Shown in pieces: positions 8,795-17,723 of a stretch of DNA of 64,000 nt (within the stretch, counting starts at the first letter, position 1; every line of letters starts with the position of its first letter). A model generated the notes under the pieces. It had not been told where the DNA came from and did no database searches. It saw nothing but the letters and a program-made list of their open reading frames with translations. Source of the DNA: Kordia antarctica (GTDB lineage Bacteria > Bacteroidota > Bacteroidia > Flavobacteriales > Flavobacteriaceae). The position numbers and the translations under genes were made by a program. The stretch is from contig NZ_CP019288.1 of NCBI RefSeq assembly GCF_009901525.1, forward strand, positions 2,819,501 to 2,883,500, in the 5' to 3' direction.

Positions 8795-8821
8795 CAAAAT
8801 GCAATCTTGAAAGGAGTGCAA

Positions 8822-8919
8822 TAAGTTTATGGTGTAATGGATAGCACATTGGTTTACGAAGCCAAGAGTATAGAGCCTGTGCTGAACTTGATTCAGTATT
8901 CGAATCCTATTAGACTTGC
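8822..8919 (+). tRNA. Degenerate tRNA-Arg-like gene 7 (anticodon ACG) with repeat inserted in the T-arm
   Basis: The acceptor TAAGTTT/AGACTTG pairs over 7 positions with two wobbles, the D-arm GTG/CAC is present, and the anticodon stem TTGGT/GCCAA has loop TTACGAA (anticodon ACG). The T-stem ATAG/CTAT and a residual TTCGAAT loop (8899-8905) remain, but about 25 bases are inserted between them. They include CTGAA/TTCAG at 8882-8896, a half-copy of the dispersed family A repeat. Confidence 0.6.
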
Positions 8920-9428
8920 AAAAGAAAAGAAACATAGTTTAATTTTTAAAATAGTGGATTTTTATTCCAAAGATGCAAGTGAGAATCTTGCTGTTTCTGA
9001 AACTTTTTAAAAATAAAAAATAAGCATTCAAAATACATATCACTATGTTTTTAAATCCGGTCTCATTATCGTTATACCAAAACGGTTTTGAGACTATTTA
9101 ATTTAAAATATCACGTATAAAAATCGCATCATTAATTTTTTTTATATATCTATTTGCGAAAAATGATGAACTTGAAAAATACTACAATTGACATCAATCA
9201 AGGTTTTCAGGATTTAAAAGGGAAATGATATTGAATTTTCAGGAAATCAAATGTCAACTCTAAACAAACAAATTTGGTTGAACTTCTTTAAAATAGACTA
9301 AAAACTAATTACGGTTTTCTCGTTAATCGCCCATTATTAGTATAATGAGTAGTATGTGAGTAGTGTTTTTTCATTTAATGTGATATTCCTTGTTTTATAT
9401 TTACTTAAAATTAATTTAAAATTTTAGC
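8920..9428. other. Intergenic region after the tRNA-like cluster
   Basis: A small hairpin GCAAG/CTTGC (8974-8990) followed by a T-rich stretch may end the tRNA-like transcript. The rest is AT-rich, with no frame, RNA or repeat that I can support. Confidence 0.4.
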
Positions 9429-11999
9429 ATGAAAAAAATCTACTTAATTACATTCCTGTTAGTCTCAGCAGTTATGTATTCACAATCAAAAATTGATTGG
9501 ACAAAAATGAATGATAACCCAGACGCTACTTTTTATCAAGTACAAGAAAACTTCAATAATTACTGGGAAAATAAAACACCCGAAAGAGGTAAAGGTTATA
9601 AACCTTTTAAACGCTGGGAAGATTATATGGCACCAAGAGTGTATCCTTCTGGAGATATGTCTTTACCTACCACAACTTACGATAACTATATGAGGTGGCA
9701 ATTAACCAACGCTAATTCAATTCAGAAATCTTCTGCAGCAGTAACAAGTAACTGGGCACAGCTTGGCCCAATAGGTCCAGCAGCGGGTCCTTCTCCTTAT
9801 ACAACTACTGGAGCAGGGCGTGTAAATTTTTTATACTTTGATCCAACAAATACAAATACAATGTATGTGGGCGCACCAGATGGAGGTTTATGGAAATCAA
9901 CCAATGGCGGAACATCTTGGACAACAAACACTGATTTTTTAACAATTATTGGATGTTCCAGTTTGGCAATTGATCCTACCAATACACAAATAATGTATTT
10001 GGCAACTGGTGACTTAGAAGGAAATAGAAATAGTATTGGTATATTAAAATCTATAGATGGAGGTGCTACTTGGAATCCTACTGGTTTAGTAATAGATGCA
10101 TCTAGCAGTTGGAAACTATCTAAGTTATTAATGGATCCAAGTGATTCTTCAAGAATGATTGTTGCTAGTAACGTAGGTATATGGAGAACTTCAGATGGAT
10201 GGGCAACGAGCACATTTTCTAGTTTAAATGGTGATTTCCCAGTTTTAAAAGATATGGAATTTAAGCCTGGACTATTAAATGCTAATACCGTATATGCTTC
10301 TGGTGATAAATTATATAAATCAACTGATTTTGGAGTAAATTGGTCACAAATTACAACAGGTATACCGACCTCCGGAGTTTCACGTATTGCACTAGCAGTA
10401 ACTGCCGGAAATGATGCGTATGTATATGCGATTATTGGTAAGTCAAGTGACCAATCTTATATGGGAACTTATCGTTCTACAGATAGTGGTGATACTTTTT
10501 CAACGATGTCTACAACACCTAACTTATTAGCTTATGCAGCAGATGGTTCAGATACTGGAGGACAAGCGTCATATGACTTATCAATTGTAGCATCACCTAC
10601 AGATGCTGACAATATAACCATTGGTGGTGTAAATCACTGGAGATCTTTTAATGGAGGTGCAACATGGCAAAATACATCCGTATGGGATTCTGGTGAGATT
10701 CATGCAGATATACATGAAATTACATATTTACCAGGTAGTTCTTCAACAATGTTTTCTTGTAACGATGGTGGTTTGTTTAGATCTGTTGATAACGGAAATG
10801 CTTGGACAGACATTAGCGGAAATTTAGCCATTGGGCAAGTTGTAAAGTTAGGATTGTCTAGTAATAATCCAAATGGAATTGTAGCAGGTGAGCAAGATAA
10901 TGGTACTATACTAAATACAACAACCATTAATGATTGGTATGCTATCAATGGTGGTGATGGTGGTGAATGTTTTATCGATTATACGAATAACGATATAGTG
11001 TATGTGCAATATGTTGAAGGTAAATATGGTCGTACATTAGATGGTGGACTGTCGGCAACTACTCCAATTCAAACAGGACTTCCAACTGGTATAGATTTCT
11101 ATAGCCCTTTTAAAATGCATCCTACAGTTAACACAACAATTTATTCTGGTGGTACACCAACGTTATATACTTCTACTAACCAAGGAGACAATTGGTCAGC
11201 ATTAGGAACTTCATCGGGTACAGGAAGTGTTAAAGATTTTGTTGTAGCTCCAAGTGACCCAACGGTTATTTATACAGTTCAAACAGATGCTATCTCTAAA
11301 TCAACTGATTCTGGAACTTCATTCTCAAATGTTACAGGAACACTACCAACAACAGTTGCGTTTTCTAGTATAACAGTTTCTACTACAGATGCTAATAAAG
11401 TTTGGATTACCTATTCTGGTTATAATGCTCCTAATAAAGTATTCAAATCTACAGATGGTGGTTCATCATGGACTAATATTTCAACAGGATTACCAAACTT
11501 ACCAATGAATACTCTTGTATATAGAAATGGAGGAATTGCTGATGAAATCTATGTTGGAGCAGATGTTGGTGTGTTTATTATTAACAATAATGCAACCTCA
11601 TGGCAACCATATATGACAAATTTACCGCATGCAGCTGTAAGAGATTTAGAGATTTTTTACGGAACAACACCAGCTTTATTAAGAGCAGGAACATATGGTA
11701 GAGGAGTTTGGGAAACTGAAGTTAATTCTCAAACTTTAGGAATAGATGACATAGTTAGTGTTAGTAATGATAATGAAGTATTGATTTCTATAAACAATGA
11801 ATCTTTAGAAATAAAATCTTCTATTCACAACATAGAAAAAGTTGTTGTATACGATGTACTAGGTAAGAAAGTGTTTGAAAAAAAGGCAATCAATGCTACT
11901 ACATTACATATGACATCTCTATATAGAAGTCAGCGCATTTTATTTGTGAAAACTTTACTGTCTGATGGTGGTATTGTTGTAAAGAAAATTCTGTTTTAA
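9429..11999 (+). CDS. T9SS-exported Asp-box (BNR/VPS10-like) beta-propeller protein
   Basis: This is an 856-residue protein. Residues 1-19 are a signal peptide ending in MYSQ. From about residue 110 many Asp-box repeats of the form S.DGG.TW are visible (STNGGTSWTT, SIDGGATWNP, STDGGSSWTN), as in sialidase, xyloglucanase and VPS10-type propellers. The last 85 residues resemble a type A T9SS sorting domain (VVYDVLGKKVFEKK ... GGIVVKKILF). It is therefore probably secreted or surface attached. Catalytic residues are not evident, so a binding or structural role is as likely as hydrolysis. It stands alone between the tRNA-like cluster and a terminator. Confidence 0.88.
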   Translation: MKKIYLITFLLVSAVMYSQSKIDWTKMNDNPDATFYQVQENFNNYWENKTPERGKGYKPFKRWEDYMAPRVYPSGDMSLPTTTYDNYMRWQLTNANSIQKSSAAVTSNWAQLGPIGPAAGPSPYTTTGAGRVNFLYFDPTNTNTMYVGAPDGGLWKSTNGGTSWTTNTDFLTIIGCSSLAIDPTNTQIMYLATGDLEGNRNSIGILKSIDGGATWNPTGLVIDASSSWKLSKLLMDPSDSSRMIVASNVGIWRTSDGWATSTFSSLNGDFPVLKDMEFKPGLLNANTVYASGDKLYKSTDFGVNWSQITTGIPTSGVSRIALAVTAGNDAYVYAIIGKSSDQSYMGTYRSTDSGDTFSTMSTTPNLLAYAADGSDTGGQASYDLSIVASPTDADNITIGGVNHWRSFNGGATWQNTSVWDSGEIHADIHEITYLPGSSSTMFSCNDGGLFRSVDNGNAWTDISGNLAIGQVVKLGLSSNNPNGIVAGEQDNGTILNTTTINDWYAINGGDGGECFIDYTNNDIVYVQYVEGKYGRTLDGGLSATTPIQTGLPTGIDFYSPFKMHPTVNTTIYSGGTPTLYTSTNQGDNWSALGTSSGTGSVKDFVVAPSDPTVIYTVQTDAISKSTDSGTSFSNVTGTLPTTVAFSSITVSTTDANKVWITYSGYNAPNKVFKSTDGGSSWTNISTGLPNLPMNTLVYRNGGIADEIYVGADVGVFIINNNATSWQPYMTNLPHAAVRDLEIFYGTTPALLRAGTYGRGVWETEVNSQTLGIDDIVSVSNDNEVLISINNESLEIKSSIHNIEKVVVYDVLGKKVFEKKAINATTLHMTSLYRSQRILFVKTLLSDGGIVVKKILF

Positions 12000-12025
12000 T
12001 ATTTTTTAAGCATTTATTAATAATC

Positions 12026-12058
12026 AAGTCCTAATGCGTAAGTGTTAGGACTTTTTTT
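12026..12058 (+). terminator. Intrinsic terminator of the Asp-box protein gene
   Basis: AAGTCCTAA (12026-12034) pairs perfectly with TTAGGACTT (12045-12053), followed by seven T. Confidence 0.85.
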
Positions 12059-12277
12059 ATATCGTTAGTTTGAAAAACACAATTCCTACAATCAAAACTT
12101 CATAACAAGGGTTATTTCCCCTTTTAAATCTAAGGTATTCCCTAGTATACACTATTATAGAAACGTTTAATTTTATTCCTTAAAAGTTCGAGGAAAATAA
12201 TCTGATTATAAATGTGTTTATGAATAGAGGTTGTAGTCATTCGTAATTAATCAAACACATGGAATCTTCGAACTTCC
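12059..12277 (+). other. Gene-free stretch between two terminators
   Basis: There is no protein frame, yet it lies between the terminator at 12026-12058 and a second one at 12278-12308. It could encode a small RNA or be a leader of the arsenosugar operon. I cannot identify a promoter. Confidence 0.3.
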
Positions 12278-12308
12278 AAAAATCCTGAGTCTAGCACTCG
12301 GGATTTTT
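12278..12308 (+). terminator. Second intrinsic terminator, possible attenuator or small-RNA end
   Basis: AAAAATCCTGAGT (12278-12290) pairs with ACTCGGGATTTTT (12296-12308) with one wobble and ends in T. It has no gene directly upstream and lies before the arsenosugar promoter. Confidence 0.65.
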
Positions 12309-12377
12309 ATATTTCTTCTATTTCTATGTAAAGTTTTGGAAAAATTCTCGTCTGAATGCAGACTGTTTGTTTTTACG

Positions 12378-12385
12378 TATTTTTG
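12378..12385 (+). promoter_or_regulatory. -7 element of the arsenosugar cluster
   Basis: TATTTTTG matches TAnnTTTG fully and lies 30 bases before the ATG at 12415. The -33 element is not clear. The site excludes the longer reading frame from 12367 as the true start. Confidence 0.45.
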
Positions 12386-12414
12386 CAAATCTCAAACACA
12401 AACAAGCTTATAAC

Positions 12415-12750
12415 ATGGACAAATCATATTACGACCCAAGAGACTTAAAAAAATTCGGATCTATCACAGATTGGAGTGAAGAACTTGGGAATAAATTCTT
12501 TGACTATTACGGTAAAGTCTTTGAAGAAGGCGCTTTAACACCACGCGAAAAATCATTAATTGCATTGGCAGTTGCACATACCGAACAATGTCCGTATTGC
12601 ATTGATGCCTACACAAAAGATGGCTTACAACGCGGAATTACTAAAGAAGAAATGATGGAAGCAATTCATGTTGGTGCTGCCATAAAAAGTGGCGCAACAT
12701 TGGTACATGGCGTGCAAATGATGAATAAAGTGAATAAGTTGGAAATGTGA
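12415..12750 (+). CDS. Arsenosugar biosynthesis-associated AhpD/peroxidase-like protein
   Basis: This is a 111-residue protein of the AhpD/carboxymuconolactone decarboxylase fold. The redox motif CPYC lies in TEQCPYCIDAYTKDG (about residues 60-66), with a histidine nearby, and the helix LTPREKSLIALAVAH is typical. The ATG at 12415 is used because the upstream alternative overlaps the promoter. It is the first gene of the arsenosugar cluster and is followed by arsS. Members of this family next to ArsS are named arsenosugar biosynthesis-associated peroxidase-like proteins. Its exact substrate is unknown; reduction of an arsenic or thiol intermediate is inference. Confidence 0.88.
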   Translation: MDKSYYDPRDLKKFGSITDWSEELGNKFFDYYGKVFEEGALTPREKSLIALAVAHTEQCPYCIDAYTKDGLQRGITKEEMMEAIHVGAAIKSGATLVHGVQMMNKVNKLEM

Positions 12751-12792
12751 GCAGGCTGTTGGTTTTGCTATGCAAAACCTTACAGATCGCTT

Positions 12793-12815
12793 ATCCTGAG
12801 CGGAGTCGAAGGATC
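12793..12815. repeat. REP-type palindrome
   Basis: ATCCTGAGCGGAGTCGAAGG is the REP core common in many bacterial genomes. It lies between the AhpD-like gene and arsS. Confidence 0.6.
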
Positions 12816-12891
12816 TATTAAATGTTTATTTCTTTAATCTTAAAAAAATTGTAAATCCTATCATATTATTAGGAAAAAATAAAAACAATAC

Positions 12892-13947
12892 ATGGCGACA
12901 AAGTCCCTACAAAAAAGAGAAAGTGAACTTGCAAATAGTAACCGACAATTGGAAATTCTGTCAAACGGAATCTTTCAAAGTGGCGAATTACCAACGTTTG
13001 CAAACAAAATAAAAGAGACAAATCAATTTCCCCTTAAACCCAAAACGATTGAAATATTACAAATCAATTTGGGCTATATGTGCAATCAAGTTTGTTCACA
13101 TTGTCATGTAGATGCTGGTCCGGATAGAAAGGAAATCATGACGCGCGAAACGATGCAGCAATGTTTGGATGTAATTAAAAAAACTGGCGCACATACACTC
13201 GATCTGACTGGCGGAGCTCCAGAAATGAATCCAGATTTTCGTTGGTTTGTGGAAGAAGCTTCCAAAGTTGGTGTAAAAGATTTCATTGTTCGATCAAACT
13301 TAACAATCATTCGTGCAAACAAAAAATATTACGACTTGCCTGAATTTTTTAAAAAACACAACGTTCATGTCGTTTCTTCCATGCCGCATTGGACACGTGG
13401 AAAAACAGACAAACAACGTGGCGACGGAGTTTTTGACAAATCAATAAAAGCATTACAAGAACTCAACGCCGTTGGTTACGGAATTCCAGGAAGTTCATTA
13501 CGTTTGGACTTAGTGTACAATCCGTCAGGAGCATTTTTGCCAGGCGATCAAGTTGCGATGGAAAAAGAGTTTAAAAAAGCATTATTTGACGATTTTGACA
13601 TTCAATTTCACAACCTATTTGCCATTACGAATTTGCCAATAAGTCGTTTCTTGGATTACCTTATTGCTTCTGAAAACTACGAAGATTACATGTATTCGTT
13701 GGTAGAAGCATTCAATCCTGGCGCGGTTGCAAATGTTATGTGTACCAACACAATTTCTGTAAGTTGGGACGGTTGGTTATACGATTGCGATTTCAATCAA
13801 ATGCTCGATTTAAAAGTCGCTAGCAAATCGCAACACATCTCAGAATACAACGAAGAAGAATTAAGCAAAAGAACTATAATTATCTCACAACATTGTTACG
13901 GTTGTACGGCTGGCGCAGGAAGCAGTTGTCAAGGAACAGTTGCTTAA
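12892..13947 (+). CDS. arsS: Arsenosugar biosynthesis radical SAM enzyme ArsS
   Basis: This is a 351-residue radical SAM protein. The cluster motif CNQVCSHC lies at about residues 63-70 (CxxxCxxC), followed by LTGGAPEMNP, the GGE-like SAM-binding segment. The C-terminal DUF3641-type region ends in a cysteine-rich tail (CYGCTAGAGSSC). ArsS transfers the 5'-deoxyadenosyl group to dimethylarsenite, the first committed step to arsenosugars. It lies downstream of the AhpD-like gene and upstream of the rhodanese and TIGR04282 genes, and arsM is present 2.5 kb away. The length fits the family. Confidence 0.93.
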   Translation: MATKSLQKRESELANSNRQLEILSNGIFQSGELPTFANKIKETNQFPLKPKTIEILQINLGYMCNQVCSHCHVDAGPDRKEIMTRETMQQCLDVIKKTGAHTLDLTGGAPEMNPDFRWFVEEASKVGVKDFIVRSNLTIIRANKKYYDLPEFFKKHNVHVVSSMPHWTRGKTDKQRGDGVFDKSIKALQELNAVGYGIPGSSLRLDLVYNPSGAFLPGDQVAMEKEFKKALFDDFDIQFHNLFAITNLPISRFLDYLIASENYEDYMYSLVEAFNPGAVANVMCTNTISVSWDGWLYDCDFNQMLDLKVASKSQHISEYNEEELSKRTIIISQHCYGCTAGAGSSCQGTVA

Positions 13948-13983
13948 ATATCAATAGTACAAATTAGACATTGTAGAATTACT

Positions 13984-14092
13984 CAATCTCGATACAAAAT
14001 TCTTTCAGAATTCCACTCGATCTGACGCAATTCTAAATCAAAAAACGTCAATTCGAGTGTTTTTTTATCAAAAAAAATGTATCGAGAATAGT
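13984..14092. repeat. Dispersed palindromic repeat (family B)
   Basis: TCTCGATACAAAATTC and the inverted ATGTATCGAGAATA flank a segment with CACTCGATC and TTCGAGTG. Related copies lie at 17481-17593 and 46553-46603, and a fragment at about 21793-21827. Confidence 0.6.
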
Positions 14093-14125
14093 TTTTTGAA
14101 TGCTTTAAATTTAATTCGAAATTAA

Positions 14126-14647
14126 ATGAAAAACATATTCTATATCATCATTCTTTTATGTTTCGCTTTCGCGAATGGACAATCGGCGTTAGACAGTCTA
14201 TTACTAAAAGAAAACAAACAATCCGTTCCATATATCACAGTTGCCGAACTGGTAAAAAAGAAAAATTTCGTACTGCTTGATAGTCGTGAAAAAGTAGAAT
14301 TTGAAACAAGCCACATTAAAAATGCAAGTTTTGTTGGCTATGACAAATTCAAACTGAAAAAAATAAAAAACCTACTTCCAAAAGATAAAAATGAACCAAT
14401 TGTTGTGTATTGTTCCTTAGGAATTCGCTCTGAAGATATTGCCGAAAAGCTTCAAAAAGCAGGTTATACCAACGTATACAATCTATACGGCGGAATTTTC
14501 GAATGGAAAAACAAAGACAATCCAGTTATTGATACCAAAGGAAACGAGACCGAAAATGTTCACACTTTTGATGAAAATTGGAGCATTTGGCTCAAAAAAG
14601 GTATCAAAATCTACGAAAAAGAAAAATCTAAAAAAGACAAGCAATAA
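14126..14647 (+). CDS. Exported rhodanese-like protein of the arsenosugar cluster
   Basis: This is a 173-residue protein. Residues 1-18 form a signal peptide ending in FANGQ. The rhodanese domain (about 40-130) contains LLDSREKVEFETSH and the active-site loop CSLGIRSEDIAEKL with its catalytic cysteine, followed by NLYGGIFEW. It probably carries or transfers sulfane sulfur in the periplasm. It ends 2 bases before the next gene, so the two are cotranscribed. A thio-arsenic link is inference. Confidence 0.85.
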   Translation: MKNIFYIIILLCFAFANGQSALDSLLLKENKQSVPYITVAELVKKKNFVLLDSREKVEFETSHIKNASFVGYDKFKLKKIKNLLPKDKNEPIVVYCSLGIRSEDIAEKLQKAGYTNVYNLYGGIFEWKNKDNPVIDTKGNETENVHTFDENWSIWLKKGIKIYEKEKSKKDKQ

Positions 14648-14649
14648 AC

Positions 14650-15264
14650 ATGCGAAAAAATTCAACGCTTCTCATGACGTTTACACGAAATCCTGAACTC
14701 GGAAAAGTAAAAACGCGCTTGGCAAAAGGTATTGGCGAAAAAGCTGCTTTAGAAGTTTACATCAAACTTTTAGAACATACCGAAAGCGTACTTCGAAAAA
14801 TAAAAACAGACAAATGTATTTGGTATTCGGTATCGGTTAGAGAAAATGATCTTTGGAGTGATAAATCGTATCAAAAAAAGAAACAAATTGGTACTGATTT
14901 AGGAGAACGAATGTTACATGCATTTCAAGATGCTTTCCAAAACAACTACGAAAAAGTAATTATCATTGGAAGCGATTTATTCGATTTACAACCTAAACAC
15001 ATTGAACAAGCGATTGAAGCTTTAGACACTAACGATGTTGTAATTGGTCCTGCACAAGATGGCGGATACTATTTATTAGGCATGAAAACATTGCACGAAA
15101 AAGCGTTTGTACCTAAAAATTGGGGAACTGAAACGGTTTTGGCAGACACGCTAAACGATTTAGACAACCAAACAATTCACTTACTAGAAACATTAAACGA
15201 TATAGATCACGCAGAAGATTTAGTACCTTACGAAACATTTAAAAAATACCTACATAAAAAGTAG
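14650..15264 (+). CDS. TIGR04282-family arsenosugar biosynthesis glycosyltransferase-like protein
   Basis: This is a 204-residue nucleotidyl/glycosyltransferase-A fold protein. Typical segments are FTRNPELGKVKTRLAKGIG at the N-terminus, IIGSDLFDLQPKHIEQA, and VIGPAQDGGYYLLGMK near residue 140. The family TIGR04282 is found with ArsS and is proposed to act in arsenosugar assembly. It follows the rhodanese gene by 2 bases and precedes a nucleoside phosphorylase by 21 bases. Confidence 0.88.
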   Translation: MRKNSTLLMTFTRNPELGKVKTRLAKGIGEKAALEVYIKLLEHTESVLRKIKTDKCIWYSVSVRENDLWSDKSYQKKKQIGTDLGERMLHAFQDAFQNNYEKVIIIGSDLFDLQPKHIEQAIEALDTNDVVIGPAQDGGYYLLGMKTLHEKAFVPKNWGTETVLADTLNDLDNQTIHLLETLNDIDHAEDLVPYETFKKYLHKK

Positions 15265-15285
15265 ACCTAATAAATTGAAACATTC

Positions 15286-16098
15286 ATGTTAAAACACATC
15301 ACAGAAACTACAGAATATTTAGTAAATAAAGGATTTGACAAACCAGAAATCGGGATTGTTCTCGGAACTGGTTTAGGAAAACTCATTGATGATATCGAAA
15401 TCATTGCGGAAGTACATTATAACAATATTCCACATTTTCCATTGGCAACCGTAGAATTCCACACAGGAAAACTCGTTTATGGAATGTTGGCTGGAAAAAA
15501 AGTAATTGTCATGCAAGGGCGTTTTCATTTATATGAAGGTTACGATTTTATAGACATTACGTATCCAATTCGCATCATGCACAAATTAGGAATCAAAAAT
15601 CTTTTGGTTTCAAATGCTGCTGGCGCAATTAATTTAGATTACAAAAAAGGTGACATTATGATTATTGACGATCATATCAACTTACAAGGCGGATCGCCAT
15701 TAGCATTCAAAGGCGTTAGTCAATTTGGCGAACGTTTTGCAGATATGAGCGCGCCGTATGACGCAGAAATGATTGCAAAAGTGGAAGAAATTGCCGCAGA
15801 TAAAAATATCAAAATACAAAAAGGAGTCTACGCAAGTGTTGTAGGTCCACAATTGGAAACACGTGCAGAATATAGAATGCTCAAAATAATTGGCGCAGAT
15901 GCTGTCGGAATGAGTACAGTTCCTGAGGTTATTGTAGCAAATCATTTAAACGTTCCTTGTTTGGCGGTTTCTGTCTTAACAGACGAATGCGATCCTGAGA
16001 ATTTAGCGCCTGTAAATATTGCCGAAATCATAGAAATTGCAGGACAAACAGAACCAAAAATGATTACACTTTTTAGTGAATTGATTAAAACATTGTAA
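15286..16098 (+). CDS. Purine-nucleoside phosphorylase
   Basis: This is a 270-residue protein of the trimeric PNP family. Visible motifs are GIVLGTGLG near the start, VMQGRFHLYEGYDF (phosphate/ribose site), LLVSNAAGAIN and AVSVLTDECDP. It cleaves purine nucleosides with phosphate. In this cluster it could remove adenine from the ArsS product, dimethylarsinoyl-deoxyadenosine, giving an arsenosugar phosphate. That role is inference from context; a housekeeping salvage role is also possible. It lies 21 bases after the TIGR04282 gene. Confidence 0.9.
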   Translation: MLKHITETTEYLVNKGFDKPEIGIVLGTGLGKLIDDIEIIAEVHYNNIPHFPLATVEFHTGKLVYGMLAGKKVIVMQGRFHLYEGYDFIDITYPIRIMHKLGIKNLLVSNAAGAINLDYKKGDIMIIDDHINLQGGSPLAFKGVSQFGERFADMSAPYDAEMIAKVEEIAADKNIKIQKGVYASVVGPQLETRAEYRMLKIIGADAVGMSTVPEVIVANHLNVPCLAVSVLTDECDPENLAPVNIAEIIEIAGQTEPKMITLFSELIKTL

Positions 16099-16106
16099 AT
16101 TATTTG

Positions 16107-16200
16107 GGCGTGTCCTCCGAAAAAAATCGGAGGTCGCGCCTTCGCTAGTCGCTTTTGCTCGCGCACTCACAAAGAGCTCCAACAATAGCTCAGTCACTCA
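16107..16200. repeat. Structured GC-richer intergenic element
   Basis: GGGCG and CGCCC-like ends enclose a hairpin CCTCCGA/TCGGAGG (16114-16133), followed by a segment with TCGCTTTTGCTCGCG. The composition is clearly GC-richer than its surroundings. Similar GGGCG-hairpin elements occur between genes in many Bacteroidota as I remember them, but I cannot verify this here. Confidence 0.45.
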
Positions 16201-16323
16201 CGCAAAAAATAGTATTGAGATATTAGTATTGAGAATTGAGAATTGAGAAAATAAAAGTTTAGGAGTTTATAAGTTGAAGAGTTTAATAAAAAAACGAATC
16301 AACAAAAAACAAATTAACAAGTA

Positions 16324-16422
16324 ATGAGTTATGAGTTATGAGTTATGAGTTATGAAAAAACAGAATTAAAATCAAGTTGACAAAACAAATCAACAAAAAA
16401 CAAACAAACAAACAAACAAACA
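16324..16422. repeat. Simple tandem repeats upstream of arsM
   Basis: ATGAGTT is repeated four times at 16324-16354, and CAAA is repeated about six times at 16399-16422. They fill much of the 337-base gap between the phosphorylase and arsM. Confidence 0.75.
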
Positions 16423-16435
16423 GATCAACAAAAAC

Positions 16436-17404
16436 ATGAGTTATTTAGATACTACACATGACGTTTATAAAGAAGCAGCTTTAACACCTGATGTTGGACT
16501 TTGCTGTACAACAAATCCAATTTGGGAATTACCAGGTTTAAAGATTCCAAGAATCATGCAGGAAATGAATTATGGTTGCGGAAGCACGGTTCATGCGCGT
16601 GATTTAACCAACAATCCGACCATGTTATATGTTGGCGTTGGTGGCGGAATGGAATTGTTGCAATTTGCCTATTTCAATCGTCAAAAAAATGGCGTTATTG
16701 GTTTGGATGTCGTAGACGAAATGTTAGAAGCTTCTCGCAAAAATTTTGAAGAAGCAGAAGCGCAAAACGATTGGTTTAAAAGTGAATTTGTCGATCTTAG
16801 AAAAGGTGACGCGCTCAACTTACCTGTAGACGATAATAGTATTGATGTTGCAGCGCAAAATTGTTTATTCAATATCTTTAAAACTGAAGATTTAAAAAAG
16901 GCTATTGCCGAAATGTATCGTGTGTTAAAACCAAATGGAAAACTTGTAATGAGCGATCCAACGTGTGAACAACCAATGAACGAAACACTTCGTAATGATG
17001 ATCGTTTACGCGCTTTGTGTTTAAGTGGAAGCTTGCCAATTGCGGAATATGTGAAAATGTTGACAGATGCAGGTTTTGGAACGATTGAAATTCGCGCTCG
17101 TAAACCATATCGTATTTTAGATCCGAAAAATTATCCAACAGACGAATTGATTTATATTGAATCTATTGAAGTTGCCGCAATTAAAGATCCAATGCCAGCT
17201 GATGGACCTTGTATTTTCACAGGGAAAGCAGCCATTTATTTTGGTGCGGAAAACCATTTTGATGACGAAAAAGGACATATTTTAGTAAAAAATCAGCCAA
17301 TTGCAATTTGTGACAAAACAGCTGGAGATTTAGCTTCTTTAGGTAGAGACGATGTTTTTATTTCAGATTCTACGTATCATTATGATGGTGGCGGATGTTG
17401 TTAG
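16436..17404 (+). CDS. arsM: Arsenosugar biosynthesis arsenite methyltransferase ArsM
   Basis: This is a 322-residue SAM-dependent methyltransferase. The N-terminal VGLCCTTNPIWELPG supplies arsenic-binding cysteines, LYVGVGGGMELLQFAY is the SAM motif I variant, and VIGLDVVDEML follows. The C-terminus ends in a GGGCC cysteine pair. It makes dimethylarsenite, the substrate of ArsS. Its separation from the phosphorylase by repeats, with a strong hairpin after it, suggests its own transcript. The length and motifs match the arsenosugar-type ArsM subfamily. Confidence 0.92.
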   Translation: MSYLDTTHDVYKEAALTPDVGLCCTTNPIWELPGLKIPRIMQEMNYGCGSTVHARDLTNNPTMLYVGVGGGMELLQFAYFNRQKNGVIGLDVVDEMLEASRKNFEEAEAQNDWFKSEFVDLRKGDALNLPVDDNSIDVAAQNCLFNIFKTEDLKKAIAEMYRVLKPNGKLVMSDPTCEQPMNETLRNDDRLRALCLSGSLPIAEYVKMLTDAGFGTIEIRARKPYRILDPKNYPTDELIYIESIEVAAIKDPMPADGPCIFTGKAAIYFGAENHFDDEKGHILVKNQPIAICDKTAGDLASLGRDDVFISDSTYHYDGGGCC

Positions 17405-17480
17405 ACAGAAAATAGTATTGAGAATTTAGTATTGAGAAATTTTTCAATCATTTAATCTTTCAGTTTATGGAATCTCAAAT

Positions 17481-17593
17481 CGTCACTTCGAGTGATTTTC
17501 TGTCACGTTGAGCATTATTGAAATCAAAATATATTTTGATTGAAGATACCTAGCGAAGCTATCGAAATGGATAGAAAATTGTATCGAGAAGTG
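17481..17593. repeat. Dispersed palindromic repeat (family B)
   Basis: CGTCACTTCGAGTGATTTT at the left faces AAAATTGTATCGAGAAGTG at the right, with internal ATCAAAATATATTTTGAT. The same ends recur at 46553-46603. Confidence 0.65.
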
Positions 17594-17626
17594 CTTTCAA
17601 TTATTTGAAAATTCATAATACTATAC

Positions 17627-17661
17627 AAACACCACATTTCACGCATTGAAATGTGGTGTTT
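17627..17661 (+). terminator. Long perfect hairpin after arsM
   Basis: A 15-bp perfect stem (17627-17641 with 17647-17661) with a CGCAT loop can be extended by ATAC/GTAT. There is only a short T-run, so it may terminate in both directions or stabilise the arsM mRNA. Confidence 0.6.
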
Positions 17662-17696
17662 ACGTATTGGTTGTTTTTTAAACGTACAAAAGCACT

Positions 17697-17704
17697 TAGT
17701 TTTG
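17697..17704 (+). promoter_or_regulatory. -7 element of the WG-like/desaturase/DUF547 operon
   Basis: TAGTTTTG matches TAnnTTTG and lies 19 bases before the ATG at 17724. A TTG lies 23 bases upstream. Confidence 0.45.
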
Positions 17705-17723
17705 TGAAACAAATCAACATACA

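Noticed and set aside
8705-8935. Minus-strand 76-codon frame
   Set aside because: It lies antisense to tRNA-like genes 6 and 7 and has no protein character.
16324-16422. Tandem repeats upstream of arsM as a CRISPR or att array
   Set aside because: They are 4- and 7-base simple repeats without spacers.
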